Positions 37,520 through 47,139 are shown, counted from the stretch's first letter. The stretch: 64,000 nt of DNA from Caulobacter sp. (GCA_028291055.1 JAQGIP010000037.1:49301-113300); one strand, 5' to 3'. Program-made: numbers and translations. Notes: generated by a model not told the origin, from the letters alone.

Positions 37520-38230
37520 ATGCTTACCCGCAAGCAGCATGAACTGCTCATGTTCATCCACGAGCGCATCAAGGAGAGCGGCGTCTCTCCCTCCTTCGAC
37601 GAAATGAAGGAGGCCTTGGACCTGGCGTCCAAGTCCGGCATTCACCGCCTGATCACAGCGCTGGAGGAACGCGGCTTCATCCGCCGCCTCGCCCACCGCG
37701 CCCGCGCCCTTGAGGTCGTCAAGCTGCCGCAACAGGCCACCACCTCCGCCCCCAGCGGCGGCCGCCAGGCCTTCCGGCCCCAGGTCATCGAGAACGACAA
37801 CCCCCGCGCATCCGGCGCCCCGCCCGAACCCCTGGTCGCCAACGACGTGCGCGAGCTGCCGGTGCTCGGCAAGATCGCCGCCGGCACCCCCATCGAGGCC
37901 ATCCAGCACGAACGCGAACGCCTCTCGGTGCCCGAATCCATCCTCGGCGCCGGCGAGCACTATGTCCTGGAAGTCAGCGGCGATTCGATGATTCACGCCG
38001 GCATCCTCGACGGCGACTACGTCGTCATCCGCAAGGGCGACAGCGCCACCACCGGCGAGATCGTCGTGGCCCTGGTCGAAGGCGAGGAGGCGACGCTCAA
38101 GCGCCTGCGCAAGAAGGGCGGCTCCATCGCCCTGGAAGCCGCCAACCCCGCCTACCAGACCCGCGTCTACCACCCGGATCAGGTCCAGGTTCAGGGCAAG
38201 CTGGTGGGGCTGATCCGGCGCTATCACTAG
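37520..38230 (+). CDS. lexA: LexA repressor
   Basis: 236 aa from the ATG at 37520 ([20 protein letters not shown]); an upstream in-frame ATG at 37478 adds residues not found in the family. Winged-helix DNA-binding domain at 1-68. Self-cleavage site Ala121-Gly122 in [10 protein letters not shown], with catalytic Ser156 (GDSMIHAG) and Lys194 (EATLKRL). RecA-stimulated cleavage induces the SOS genes. A longer linker (residues 70-110) than in E. coli is usual for alphaproteobacteria. An SOS box lies in its own promoter. Confidence 0.98.
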   Translation: MLTRKQHELLMFIHERIKESGVSPSFDEMKEALDLASKSGIHRLITALEERGFIRRLAHRARALEVVKLPQQATTSAPSGGRQAFRPQVIENDNPRASGAPPEPLVANDVRELPVLGKIAAGTPIEAIQHERERLSVPESILGAGEHYVLEVSGDSMIHAGILDGDYVVIRKGDSATTGEIVVALVEGEEATLKRLRKKGGSIALEAANPAYQTRVYHPDQVQVQGKLVGLIRRYH

Positions 38231-38251
38231 CGGGTGGACCGCTCCGAACCA

Positions 38252-38390
38252 CCGCTCATCCCGACGAAAGTCGGGACCCATAGGGCCTAGCCGGACTGGC
38301 CCTGCCTAGGATGCAGAGCAGCGGGTTGCATATGGACTTCGCACAGCCGGCCCATTCAGCATGGGTCCCGACTTTCGTCGGGATGAGCGG
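38252..38390. repeat. Palindromic repeat family C, copy 2
   Basis: Left arm CCGCTCATCCCGACGAAAGT (hairpin CCCGAC-GAAA-GTCGGG) is mirrored by a right arm ending GTCGGGATGAGCGG. It lies between convergent lexA and a histidine kinase gene and may terminate both. Confidence 0.83.
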
Positions 38391-38428
38391 GTGTTTTATG
38401 GGGTGCGGCGTTCCCGAACGCTCCTTCT

Positions 38429-40183
38429 CTAAAGACCCTCAGCGCTCTCCGTTCTCGGAAACGACGCCGTCCACCTGAGCCCTTGCGGCCGATAGTCCAG
38501 CCGCGCCTGCCCACCCAGATTCCGCCCCAGCGTCTCCAGCAGCCGCGAGCCGAAGCCCTTGCTGGTCGGCGCAACCACCGACGGCCCGCCGTCTTCACGC
38601 CATTCCAGGTCGATGATGGGGTCGCCGCTCTCGCCGCCCTCCCCCGGCCGCACGCTCCAGGTCAGCGACACCCGCCCCGTCTCGCCCTGCAGCGCGCCGT
38701 ATTTCACCGCATTGGTGGCCAGTTCATGCAGCGCCAGGCTGATCGACAGCGCCGCCCTCGGCGGCAGCCGCAACGGCGGGCCCGAGGCGGTCAGGCGCGC
38801 GCCGGCCCCGTGCAGGGCCAGCTGGTCGCCGGCCAGTTCGGCCAGGCTGGTCCAGTCCCAGCTCGACTGGGTCAGGCGGTTGTGGGCGGCGTTCAGGGCC
38901 ATCAGCCGGGCCAGGAACTTGTCCTTGAACTCCTCCTTGGTGGGCGCCAGCCGCGCGGTCTGCTCCGCCAGGGACTGGACCGTGGCCAGGGTGTTCTTCA
39001 CCCGGTGGTTCAGCTCATTGATCATCAGCTGCTGGCGCGCCTCGGCGGCGCGGATGTCGGTCATGTCCATGGCGATGCCCACGTAGCCCTGGAAGACGCC
39101 AGCCTCGTCGAACCGGGGCCGCGAGATGGCGCTCATCCAGCGCCATTCCCCCCGCGCGTTCCTGAACCGCGCCTCCACCGTATAGGGCTGGGGAACGGCC
39201 TGCGCCCGCGCGGCGGCCCGGGCGGCCGCGAAGCCGGGAATATCGTCGGGGTGCACCATGCCCAGCCAGGCGTTGCCGAGCAGGTCCTCGCGCGCCAGGC
39301 CCGCATACTCGCAGAAGGCCCGGTTGACGAACTCGACCGGTCCCTCGGCAGTGGTCACCCACACCGGGGCCGGGGCGCCGTCGGCCATCAGCCTGAAGCG
39401 CGCCTCGCTCTCGCGCACCCGGGCCTCGCGCGCCTTGGCGGCGGTGATGTCGGATACCACGCCGATGATGCCGGTGGGCGCCCCGTCCGCGTCGCACTGG
39501 ACCTGGCCGCTCGACTGCACCCAGATCTCGCTGTCGCGCCCCGGCGGCCGCACCCGGTATTCCACCTGATAGCCGCCCCGCGCCTCCAGGGCCCCCATCA
39601 CCGCGCCGGCCGCTGCGTCGCGGTCCAGGGCGTTGATCATCGGCAGGATCGCGCTCCAGGTGAGCACCGGCCCGGCGGGCAGGCCGAAGATGGCGGCGGC
39701 GCGGGCTGAGAAGGTCACCAGGTCGGTGGCCGCCTCCCAGCTCCAGTCGCCCAGGCCCGCGGCGGCCAGCGCCAGGTCCAGGCGCACGGCCTGATCGCGC
39801 TCGGCCTGCTGGCGCGCGCGCTCCTCTGTGATGTCGCGGAAGCTGATGGCCAGCCCGCCTTGGAAGGCGAAGGCGCGCAGCGCGATGATCGCGCCCGGAT
39901 GCACGGCCGAGGCAGTCTCCACCTCCACCGCCACGCCGCTCTCCATGGCCTCGCGCAGGGTCCGCTCCAGCCCCGCGCCGACCGCGCCGGGAACCACCTC
40001 CCAATAGAGCCGCCCGATGGCGTCCTCGCGCCGGATGCCGGTGTGCTGCTCGGCGGCGCGGTTGCACTGGGTGATGCGCCAGTCGCGGTCGAAGGCGCAG
40101 AAGCCCTCGTCAAAGCTGTCCAGGATTTCCGACAGCTGGGCCTTCACCGGGCGGGCAGGCGCAGTCTCTCCGGGCTCAGCCAT
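38429..40183 (-). CDS. PAS-domain HWE-family sensor histidine kinase
   Basis: 584 aa with no membrane helix, so cytoplasmic. Three PAS domains are suggested: about 15-120 (ILDSFDEGFCAFDRDWRI), 135-255 (ending GVVSDITAAKAREARV) and 262-385 (GPVEFVNRAFCEYAGL, ending DMTDIRAAEA). The kinase core has the H-box INELNHRVKNTLATVQSLA, the N-box LHELATNAVKYGAL and the WRE of the HWE family (LEWREDGGP), with GFGSRLLETLGRNLGGQ. HWE kinases act in light, stress and general stress signalling in alphaproteobacteria. No response regulator is adjacent. Confidence 0.92.
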   Translation of the reverse strand: MAEPGETAPARPVKAQLSEILDSFDEGFCAFDRDWRITQCNRAAEQHTGIRREDAIGRLYWEVVPGAVGAGLERTLREAMESGVAVEVETASAVHPGAIIALRAFAFQGGLAISFRDITEERARQQAERDQAVRLDLALAAAGLGDWSWEAATDLVTFSARAAAIFGLPAGPVLTWSAILPMINALDRDAAAGAVMGALEARGGYQVEYRVRPPGRDSEIWVQSSGQVQCDADGAPTGIIGVVSDITAAKAREARVRESEARFRLMADGAPAPVWVTTAEGPVEFVNRAFCEYAGLAREDLLGNAWLGMVHPDDIPGFAAARAAARAQAVPQPYTVEARFRNARGEWRWMSAISRPRFDEAGVFQGYVGIAMDMTDIRAAEARQQLMINELNHRVKNTLATVQSLAEQTARLAPTKEEFKDKFLARLMALNAAHNRLTQSSWDWTSLAELAGDQLALHGAGARLTASGPPLRLPPRAALSISLALHELATNAVKYGALQGETGRVSLTWSVRPGEGGESGDPIIDLEWREDGGPSVVAPTSKGFGSRLLETLGRNLGGQARLDYRPQGLRWTASFPRTESAEGL

Positions 40184-40308
40184 TGCGATCGGCTCCTTCG
40201 TCCACGCCCGTCCCTACGCCCGCATATAGCTTGCGTCACGGTCCGGCGGCCACCTCCGATCAGGGGCGGGTGGCGGGCAGTGGATCGATGGGCCGGCCGG
40301 CCTGGAGC

Positions 40309-40830
40309 CTAGTCCGAACTGACCATCCGCGTGCCGGCCGCGTCGCCGCACTCCCAATCATGGCTGACGCGGGAGATGTAGCAGACGTAGTTGGCGTCCC
40401 AGACCACATGGTGCTGCTCGCCCGTGAAGGCCTTGCACAGCGTGTGGGCCGAGTGGACGGGGATGATGTCGGAGTCGTCGGCCGCCGCCGGATAGTTGGC
40501 GTTGTTGTGCATGGCGTCGCCCACCTGAAGCGCCTGGAAGGTCACGCCGATGGCCAGGGGCGCGCCCTGCCCGCCGCTGACCCAGGAGGTGTAGCCGCTG
40601 TAGATGGCGTGCTTGATGGCCAACTCGCGGTTGCCGCCCGCCGGTTGCGCCGCCGCGACGCCCGGATCGGAAGGACAGCCCTGGGCCGCGCCCGGATCGG
40701 GCATGGCGGCCAGGTCCGTTGGACTGGGCGCCTGGGCGCCGGCCCCCGAGCCTGAGGAGCCTCCGCCGCAGCCCGACAACAGGACAAGACAGCTCATGCC
40801 GACGACGCCGGCGGAGTGAAGCTTCAGCAT
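40309..40830 (-). CDS. Lipoprotein of unknown function
   Basis: 173 aa. Signal MLKLHSAGVVGMSCLVLLSGC has lipobox LLSGC, followed by a Gly/Ser-rich linker (GGGSSGSGAGAQAPSP). The mature part has four cysteines (QGCPSD, HTLCKAF, NYVCYIS, WECGDA), which could form two disulfides in the periplasm, and histidine-rich patches (DAMHNNANYP, GEQHHVVWD). I do not recognise a family. It is divergent from a prolyl oligopeptidase gene. Two adjacent stops and a plausible signal peptide support the frame. Confidence 0.7.
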   Translation of the reverse strand: MLKLHSAGVVGMSCLVLLSGCGGGSSGSGAGAQAPSPTDLAAMPDPGAAQGCPSDPGVAAAQPAGGNRELAIKHAIYSGYTSWVSGGQGAPLAIGVTFQALQVGDAMHNNANYPAAADDSDIIPVHSAHTLCKAFTGEQHHVVWDANYVCYISRVSHDWECGDAAGTRMVSSD

Positions 40831-41028
40831 GCGGGGGACTCCTTTACGCGCCCGACAACCCGTGCGTCAGGCCGGGCGATTGGCGCATTCCAGGTTGCCG
40901 CCACGCAACCCCTGAATCAGGGGGTCCATGGGAGCCACGGCCGGCCCGGCGCCGGCGGCGCGCGCCCGCTCTGGCAAAGGCCCGCGAGCCGCGCCTATGA
41001 TGCGGCAACGCTTTGCCGGAGAGACCCG

Positions 41029-43224
41029 ATGTCCCTGCTCACCGACCGCCGCCGCCTGCTCGCCGGCGCGGGCGCCCTGTCCCTGCTGCCCGCCCAGGCC
41101 TTTGCCGCCAAGGCCGCGCCCAAGGCCTCCGCGATCAAGCCGCCGGTGGCCCGCATCGAGGTCGCCCACGACACCTATTTCGGCGAGACGCTGTCGGACC
41201 CCTACCGCTGGATGGAGAACGACAAGGACCCCGACTGGCTGCCCTTCCTGAAGGCCCAGAACGCCTATGCCCGCTCGGTGCTGGACACGCTGCCCGGGCG
41301 CGAGGCCCTGCACACCCGCATCTCCCAGCTGACCGGCGACACGGTGGCCACGGGCCGCGTGCAGCGCGCCGGCGGCCATATGTTCTACCAGCAGCGGCCC
41401 AAGGGCGCGGACAACTTCAAGCTCTTCGCGCGCCTGCAGGTGGCGGCCGCCAAGGCCGGCGCGCCCGCCGTCTACGAGACCCGCGTCCTGGTCGATCCCA
41501 CCGCCCTCAGCGCCGCCGGCGTCGGCCACTATTCGTTGGACTGGTGGCAGGCCTCGCCCAGCGGCAGTCATGTGGTCTACGGCATCTCCAAGGACGGCAG
41601 CGAGGACTCCATCCTCCACATCATGACGGTGGCCGACCAGAAGGACCTGGGCGAGCTGATCCCCAACACCCAGGGGGCAAGTCCCTCCTGGCTCGATGAT
41701 GGTTCCGGCTTCTTCTACAACCAGCTGACCGGCGCGGTGGACACCCCCGAGCGCTTCCTGGACAGCCAGGCCCGCTTCCACCGCCTGGGGACCGACCCCG
41801 CCACTGATCCCATCCTGATGAAGCGCGGCCTCAACGCCGACATCGCCTTCGACAACATCCAGACCCCGATCATCGGCGTGTCGCCCGGCGCGACCCACGC
41901 GGTGCTGATCCTGGCCGACGTGCGCCCGGAGGTCCGCGCCTACGTCGCGCCCGTCGCCGACGTGCTGGCCGGCAAGCCCAAATGGGTGAAGGTCACCGGC
42001 TTCGAAGACGAGGTCACCGGTATCGATATCGCCAACGGCGACCTCTACCTGCTGGTCAACAAGGGCACGCCGCGCGGCCGCATCGTCAAGACGCCGGTCA
42101 GCGCGCCCAACCTGGCCACGGCGACCGAGCTGGTCCCGCAAGGCCCGCTGGTCATCGAGAACATGGCCCGCGCCCGCGACGGCTTCTACATCGAGATCAT
42201 GGACGGCGGCATCAGCCGCCTGCGCAAGCTGGACTGGGCGGGCAGGGTCAGCGAGATCGCCTTGCCCTTCGACGGCGCCATCGGCTCCGTCTTCGCCGAG
42301 CCCGACCTGGACGGGACGCTGATGTCGCTGTCGGGCTGGCTGTCGCCCACCGCCATCTGGTCGGTCGACGCCGCCACCGGCACGCTCACCGACACCGGCA
42401 TCACGCCGATGCCGCCCATCGACGTGCGCGGTTACGAGACCAGGCGGATGTTCGCCACCGCCAAGGACGGGGTGAAGATCCCCTACACCGTGGCCTACAG
42501 GAAGGGGACCAGGCTCGACGGCAAGAACCCCGTCTTCATCCAGGCCTACGGCTCCTATGGCTCGGCGGCCTATACGCCCAGCTTCCTCGGCAAATACCTG
42601 GCCTTCATCGACGCGGGCGGCATCATCGGCTTCGCCAACGTGCGCGGCGGCGGGGAGTATGGCCGCGAATGGCATGCGGCCGGCCAGCACGCCAACAAGC
42701 CCAACACCTGGCGCGACCTGATCGCCGTCTGCGAAGAGCTGATCGCCAAGAAATATACGTCCAAAGCCCATCTGTGCATCGGCGGCCGCTCGGCCGGCGG
42801 CATCACCGTGGGACGGGCGTTGACCGAACGGCCTGACCTGTTCGCCTGCGTCATCGACGGCGTCGGCTGGTCCAACCCGCTGCGTTATGTGGTCGAGCAG
42901 AACGGCTATGGCGAGGAGCCGGAGTGGGGCGCTATCGCCGACCCCGAGGGCTACAAATGGCTGAAGGCCATCGACAGCTATCAGGCGGTCAAGGACGGCA
43001 CGCCCTATCCGGCCGTGCTGCTGACCACGGGCGTCACCGACCCGCGCGTGGCCCCCTTCCACGTGGGCAAGATGACCGCGCGACTGCAGCACGCCACCAC
43101 GTCCGGCAAGCCCATCCTGCTGCGCGTGGATTTCGACGCCGGCCACGGCATCGGCTCGACCCGCAGCCAGGGCGACCGCGAAGCCGCCGACACCTACGCC
43201 TTCATCCTGTGGCGGTGCCGCTAG
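41029..43224 (+). CDS. Exported S9 prolyl oligopeptidase family serine peptidase
   Basis: 731 aa from the ATG at 41029. The signal MSLLTDRRRLLAGAGALSLL contains an RRRLLAG twin-arginine-like motif and ends AQAFA, so Tat export is likely. DPYRWMENDKDPDWLPFLKA starts the propeller region, and the hydrolase domain carries Ser588 (GGRSAGGITVG), Asp671 (TGVTDPRVAPF) and His706 (DAGHGIGSTRSQ). Prolyl oligopeptidases cleave short peptides after proline. Members with signal peptides are periplasmic. The gene stands alone. Confidence 0.94.
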   Translation: MSLLTDRRRLLAGAGALSLLPAQAFAAKAAPKASAIKPPVARIEVAHDTYFGETLSDPYRWMENDKDPDWLPFLKAQNAYARSVLDTLPGREALHTRISQLTGDTVATGRVQRAGGHMFYQQRPKGADNFKLFARLQVAAAKAGAPAVYETRVLVDPTALSAAGVGHYSLDWWQASPSGSHVVYGISKDGSEDSILHIMTVADQKDLGELIPNTQGASPSWLDDGSGFFYNQLTGAVDTPERFLDSQARFHRLGTDPATDPILMKRGLNADIAFDNIQTPIIGVSPGATHAVLILADVRPEVRAYVAPVADVLAGKPKWVKVTGFEDEVTGIDIANGDLYLLVNKGTPRGRIVKTPVSAPNLATATELVPQGPLVIENMARARDGFYIEIMDGGISRLRKLDWAGRVSEIALPFDGAIGSVFAEPDLDGTLMSLSGWLSPTAIWSVDAATGTLTDTGITPMPPIDVRGYETRRMFATAKDGVKIPYTVAYRKGTRLDGKNPVFIQAYGSYGSAAYTPSFLGKYLAFIDAGGIIGFANVRGGGEYGREWHAAGQHANKPNTWRDLIAVCEELIAKKYTSKAHLCIGGRSAGGITVGRALTERPDLFACVIDGVGWSNPLRYVVEQNGYGEEPEWGAIADPEGYKWLKAIDSYQAVKDGTPYPAVLLTTGVTDPRVAPFHVGKMTARLQHATTSGKPILLRVDFDAGHGIGSTRSQGDREAADTYAFILWRCR

Positions 43225-43264
43225 GGGTAGTTGGATAGGGCGGCGCTCATTTGAGCGCCGCTTT

Positions 43265-43451
43265 GGGAGAGGAAGGACGAGAAGGACGAGAAGAAGGGGA
43301 AGAGGCCGCGCTTGTGACCTGTATCTGCGTCTAACGCCTTCGACGGTTTTGCCCGCCAAGCGGGCCTTCGAATCCTTCCACTTGGCAGGAGCGGGCGCGA
43401 GTTCCGCTGCCTCTTCCTCTTCTTCTCACCCTTCTCTTCCTTCCTCTCCCC
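43265..43451. repeat. Palindromic repeat family E (purine-rich arms)
   Basis: Left arm GGGAGAGGAAGGACGAGAAG (43265-43295 region, continuing AAGGGGAAGAGG) is mirrored by CCTCTTCCTCTTCTTCTCAC then CCTTCTCTTCCTTCCTCTCC (43410-43451). One strand of each arm is almost all purine. It lies between convergent prolyl oligopeptidase and comEC. A lysine/glutamate-rich frame across it is judged non-coding. Confidence 0.78.
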
Positions 43452-43485
43452 AATACCGCGCCAGACCTGCCGCCGCCCTCCCCGG

Positions 43486-45645
43486 CTAGTCGTGGACTCC
43501 CTCCAGCGCGGTCCAGGGCCGGTGGCCGCGTAGGGGCTGGGCCCAGACGACGCGCCAGCCACCGCCCTGCCGGCGATAGAGTTCGGCCGCGCCGCCCACG
43601 TCGAACTGCTTGGGCGTCAGCATGGTGCGGCCCTGGCAGGCGGCCGGCATGGTCAGTGGATTGCCGCGCAGGATCACCACTTCCGAGCGTTGGCAGAGCG
43701 CCGTGACCTGGGCGTCGGTGGGTGCCTTCTTCCACCACCAAGCCCCGACGCTGGGGCTCGCGCCGGTGCGCGGGAAGCATAGCTGCCGGTTACAATCGAA
43801 GTGGCGCAGGTTGGCCGGCAGCGGGTCGGCGTCGATCGCCAGCCCCCGGCGGCGCGACCAAAGGTCCGAAGCGAACTGGCGCGCGCCCGGCCGCATCACG
43901 ACGGCCGCCCTGCCCTCGCGCACGGCGGCGGCCGCGCCGTCGCTGGCCACCCAGATGTCCGGCGGCGCGGGCCGGGGCCATAGCGTCACCGCCAAGGCCA
44001 GCGGCAACCCCAGCAGCCGCATCGGCCCGCGCCACAGGCACATGAACAGGATGCCGAACGCCGCCACCGGCAGGGCCAGGGCCGGCGCGCTGGCGGCGAT
44101 CATCGTCGACCCCGGCGCGGTGGCGAACAGGTGGGCCAGGGCCTGCAGCAGATGCACGCCCCATCCGGCGATGGCCAGAAAGGGCGCGCCCCAGCCCAGA
44201 GGCGTCAGCGCGGCGCCCACGGCCAGGGCGGGCATGACGATGAAGGAGGAGATCGGCGCCTCGGCCAGGTTGGCCGCCAGCCCATAGACCGCCACCCGGT
44301 TGAAATGCTGCATGGCGAACGGTCCCGTCGCCGCGCCGGCCACGAAACTGGCCGCTACGGAAACCACCAGCCAGGTCCGCGCCGTCTGGATCGTGCGGAT
44401 CCACCAGGGCGCCGAGATTTCGCGGATCGCATGCGGCCAGACCTCGGCCAGGGCCACCAGCGCGGCGGTGGCGGCAAACGACATCTGGAAGCCCGGCTGG
44501 CAGGCGGCCTCCGGCTGCACGATCAGGATCAGCAACGCGGCCACGGCGAGCGCATGCAGGGTGATGGCGCGGCGGTCGGCCAGGATGGCCCCGAACGCCA
44601 CCGCCGCCGTGATCGCCGAGCGCTGGGCCGGCGGCGGCCAGCCTGAAACGACGAGATAGACGCCGAGTGCCGCCAACGCGACCACAGCGGCGACCTTCTT
44701 GCCGGGTACACGCAACGCCAGCCACGGCACAGCCGCGATCAGCAACCGCACCAGGGCGAAGACGAAGCCCCCGACGATGGCCATGTGCAGCCCGCTGATC
44801 GACAGGATGTGGGCCAGCCCCGACGCGCGCATGTCGTCCACCTGTCCTTGCGTGATCCACACCTCATGGCCGGTGACCATGGCCACCGCCATGCCGCCCG
44901 TCTCCGCGCCCATCACATCGACGATCTTGCGCGCCAGGCTCCAGCGCGCCGCGTTGATGGCCATGATCACCCTTAGCCGCCACGGCGCGGGACCCAGGTC
45001 CTCGGTGCGGATCGGCGAGCGCGTGAAGCCCACCCCGCCCACGCCATGGAAGTAGCTGTCGCGGGCGAAATCATAGGCGCCGGGCGCCGCCGGCGCGGGC
45101 GGCGGCCCCACGAAGGCCAGCAGCGAGATGGCCGAACCGGGCGGCACGACCTGGTTGGGGTCGACCGACACATGGATGCGCTTGGGCGTGGCTTCGGGCG
45201 CCAGGCCGCGAATGGCCACCGGGGCGATGATCAGCCGCGCGCCGCCCGAGCCCGGGCTGGCTACATCGACCACATAGCCTTCGACCAGCCGGGGCCCATC
45301 CACCGACGAGGCGAGCGGCGCGGCCACGGCTAAAGTCCGCAGCTTGGCGGCCAGCGCCCCGCTGCAGGCGAAGGCCAGCAGGGTCAGCGGGATCGCCAAC
45401 ACGGCCAGCCGCGCGAACCTTCCCGCCGCCACGGCCAGGGCGATTGCGGCCAGCGCTGGGATCGCCGCCAGCCACAACGGCGGTTCCTCCAGCAGGGCGA
45501 AATACCCCGCCGCCCCGAAGGCGAAGGCCACCGGCGCCCACAGGAACCAGCGGTGGGTCTGGGCCGCGATCTCGCTTCGGCGCCCCGCGATCAGGTCCGC
45601 CACGCTAGGCCGCCCATGAAACGCCGTGCTAAGACGCCGCGCCAA
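43486..45645 (-). CDS. comEC: ComEC/Rec2-family DNA-uptake channel protein
   Basis: About 719 aa if the TTG at 45645 is used; GTG at a later codon (SVADLIAG) is an alternative, and the frame stays open to 45780 but that would overlap gltX. Ten or more membrane helices. The DUF4131 region is at the N-terminus, then the competence core GHEVWITQGQVDDMRASGLAHILSISGLHMAIVGG is recognisable as its central signature (here quoted in parts: DMRASGLAHILSISGLHMA). The C-terminal soluble part is a degenerate metallo-beta-lactamase-like domain without HxHxD. ComEC passes single-stranded DNA across the inner membrane. Divergent from gltX. Confidence 0.87.
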   Translation of the reverse strand: MARRLSTAFHGRPSVADLIAGRRSEIAAQTHRWFLWAPVAFAFGAAGYFALLEEPPLWLAAIPALAAIALAVAAGRFARLAVLAIPLTLLAFACSGALAAKLRTLAVAAPLASSVDGPRLVEGYVVDVASPGSGGARLIIAPVAIRGLAPEATPKRIHVSVDPNQVVPPGSAISLLAFVGPPPAPAAPGAYDFARDSYFHGVGGVGFTRSPIRTEDLGPAPWRLRVIMAINAARWSLARKIVDVMGAETGGMAVAMVTGHEVWITQGQVDDMRASGLAHILSISGLHMAIVGGFVFALVRLLIAAVPWLALRVPGKKVAAVVALAALGVYLVVSGWPPPAQRSAITAAVAFGAILADRRAITLHALAVAALLILIVQPEAACQPGFQMSFAATAALVALAEVWPHAIREISAPWWIRTIQTARTWLVVSVAASFVAGAATGPFAMQHFNRVAVYGLAANLAEAPISSFIVMPALAVGAALTPLGWGAPFLAIAGWGVHLLQALAHLFATAPGSTMIAASAPALALPVAAFGILFMCLWRGPMRLLGLPLALAVTLWPRPAPPDIWVASDGAAAAVREGRAAVVMRPGARQFASDLWSRRRGLAIDADPLPANLRHFDCNRQLCFPRTGASPSVGAWWWKKAPTDAQVTALCQRSEVVILRGNPLTMPAACQGRTMLTPKQFDVGGAAELYRRQGGGWRVVWAQPLRGHRPWTALEGVHD

Positions 45646-45691
45646 AGCGCCGGCCAGGCGCGTCCGCCCTTCCGGTAATTCAGCAGCCCCG

Positions 45692-47101
45692 ATGTCCGAC
45701 CCCAAGCCCGTCGTCACCCGTTTCGCCCCGTCCCCCACAGGTTCCCTGCATATAGGCGGCGCCCGCACGGCCCTGTTCAACTACCTTTACGCGAAACACA
45801 CCGGCGGCAAGTTCCTGCTGAGGATCGAAGACACCGATCGCGCGCGCTCCACCGACGCCGCCGTCAAGGCCATCTTCGATGGTCTCGACTGGATGGGCCT
45901 GAAGCCCGACGGCGAGGTCACCTTCCAATATGCCGGCATGGAGCGCCACAAGGGGGTGGTCGACCAGCTACTGGCGTCCGGCCGCGCCTACCGCTGCTAC
46001 ATGAGCGCCGATGAGCTCGATGCCGCCCGCGAAAAGGCCCGCGCCGACGGCCACGCCCTGCGCTCGCCCTGGCGCGACCGCGAGCCGGGCGAGGGCTCCA
46101 ACCTCGGCCCCCACGTCATCCGCTTCGCGGGCCCCAAGGACGGCGAGACGATGATCGACGACCTGGTCCAGGGCCGGGTGGTGTTCGCCAACAAGGACCT
46201 CGACGACCTGGTCCTGCTGCGCACCGACGGCGCGCCGACCTACAACCTGGCCGTCGTCGCCGACGACCACGACATGGGCGTGACCCACATCATCCGGGGC
46301 GATGACCATCTGAACAACGCCGCGCGCCAGGCGCTGATCTACCAGGCCCTGGGCTGGGAGCTGCCCGCCTTCGCCCACATCCCCCTGATCCATGGCCCCG
46401 ACGGCGCCAAGCTGTCCAAGCGTCACGGCGCCCAGGCGGTGGGCGAGTTCGCCGACATGGGCTACCTGCCCGAGGCCCTGCGCAACTACCTGGCCCGGCT
46501 GGGCTGGAGCCACGGCGACGACGAACTGTTCAGCGACGAACAGGCCGCCGCCTGGTTCGATATCAAGGACGTCAACAAGGGCGCCGCACGCCTGGACTGG
46601 GACAAGCTCAATTCGGTCAACGCCCACTATATCAAGGCCGCCGATGATGAGCGCCTGACCGGCCTGGTGGCCGAGGTGTTCGCGGCCCGTGGCTCGGCCC
46701 TGGCTCCCGCCCGGCTGGAACGCCTCGGCGCGGCCATCCCCTTCCTGAAGGAGCGCGGCAAGACGCTTCTGGAGCTGGCCGACCAGGCCGGCTTCCTGTT
46801 CCTGAGCCGCCCCATCGACATCGCCGAGAAGCCCGCCGGCCAGCTGACGCCCGAAGCCATGGACCGTATGGCGCGCCTGCGCATTCAGCTTGAGACCGCC
46901 GACTGGGCGGCGCCAGATCTGGAGGCGGCCATTAAAAGCTTCGCTGAAACCGAAGGCGTGGGCCTGGGGAAGATCGGTCCGCCGCTGCGCGCCGCCTTGA
47001 CCGGCGGCCTACCCTCGCCCGATCTCGGCCGCACGCTGGACCTGCTCGGACGCGAAGAGAGTCTGGGCCGGATCGACGATGCGCTTTCGCGCCGCGCGTG
47101 A
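45692..47101 (+). CDS. gltX: Glutamyl-tRNA synthetase
   Basis: 469 aa from the ATG at 45692 (MSDPKPVVTRFAPSPTGSLH). Class I synthetase motifs: HIGH-type PSPTGSLHIGGARTALFN and KMSKS-type GAKLSKRHGAQ. It lacks the zinc cysteines of the E. coli enzyme. Alphaproteobacteria often have two GltX proteins, one charging tRNA-Gln for later amidation; which type this is cannot be told by eye. It is followed by gltA in the same direction, 67 bp away. Confidence 0.97.
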   Translation: MSDPKPVVTRFAPSPTGSLHIGGARTALFNYLYAKHTGGKFLLRIEDTDRARSTDAAVKAIFDGLDWMGLKPDGEVTFQYAGMERHKGVVDQLLASGRAYRCYMSADELDAAREKARADGHALRSPWRDREPGEGSNLGPHVIRFAGPKDGETMIDDLVQGRVVFANKDLDDLVLLRTDGAPTYNLAVVADDHDMGVTHIIRGDDHLNNAARQALIYQALGWELPAFAHIPLIHGPDGAKLSKRHGAQAVGEFADMGYLPEALRNYLARLGWSHGDDELFSDEQAAAWFDIKDVNKGAARLDWDKLNSVNAHYIKAADDERLTGLVAEVFAARGSALAPARLERLGAAIPFLKERGKTLLELADQAGFLFLSRPIDIAEKPAGQLTPEAMDRMARLRIQLETADWAAPDLEAAIKSFAETEGVGLGKIGPPLRAALTGGLPSPDLGRTLDLLGREESLGRIDDALSRRA

Positions 47102-47112
47102 GGCGCTATAAG
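47086..47112 (+). promoter_or_regulatory. Candidate gltA promoter
   Basis: TTCGCGC (47086-47092), 12 nt, then GCTATAAG (47105-47112), close to the Caulobacter TTGACGS / GCTANAWC pattern. It overlaps the end of gltX and lies about 57 bp before the gltA start. Confidence 0.45.
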
Positions 47113-47122
47113 GCCTTTCCAA

Positions 47123-47139
47123 CGTCTGTTTGTCAGACG
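47123..47139. promoter_or_regulatory. Dyad CGTCTG-N5-CAGACG upstream of gltA
   Basis: Perfect 6-bp inverted repeat with TTTGT spacer, just after the predicted -10. It could be an operator or an RNA hairpin at the start of the gltA leader. No known factor assigned. Confidence 0.4.

Noticed and set aside
43221..43562. 113-codon minus-strand frame rich in Lys/Glu and Phe/Ser
   Set aside because: It runs through the purine-rich palindrome between two genes; low complexity and overlapping the comEC end in another frame.
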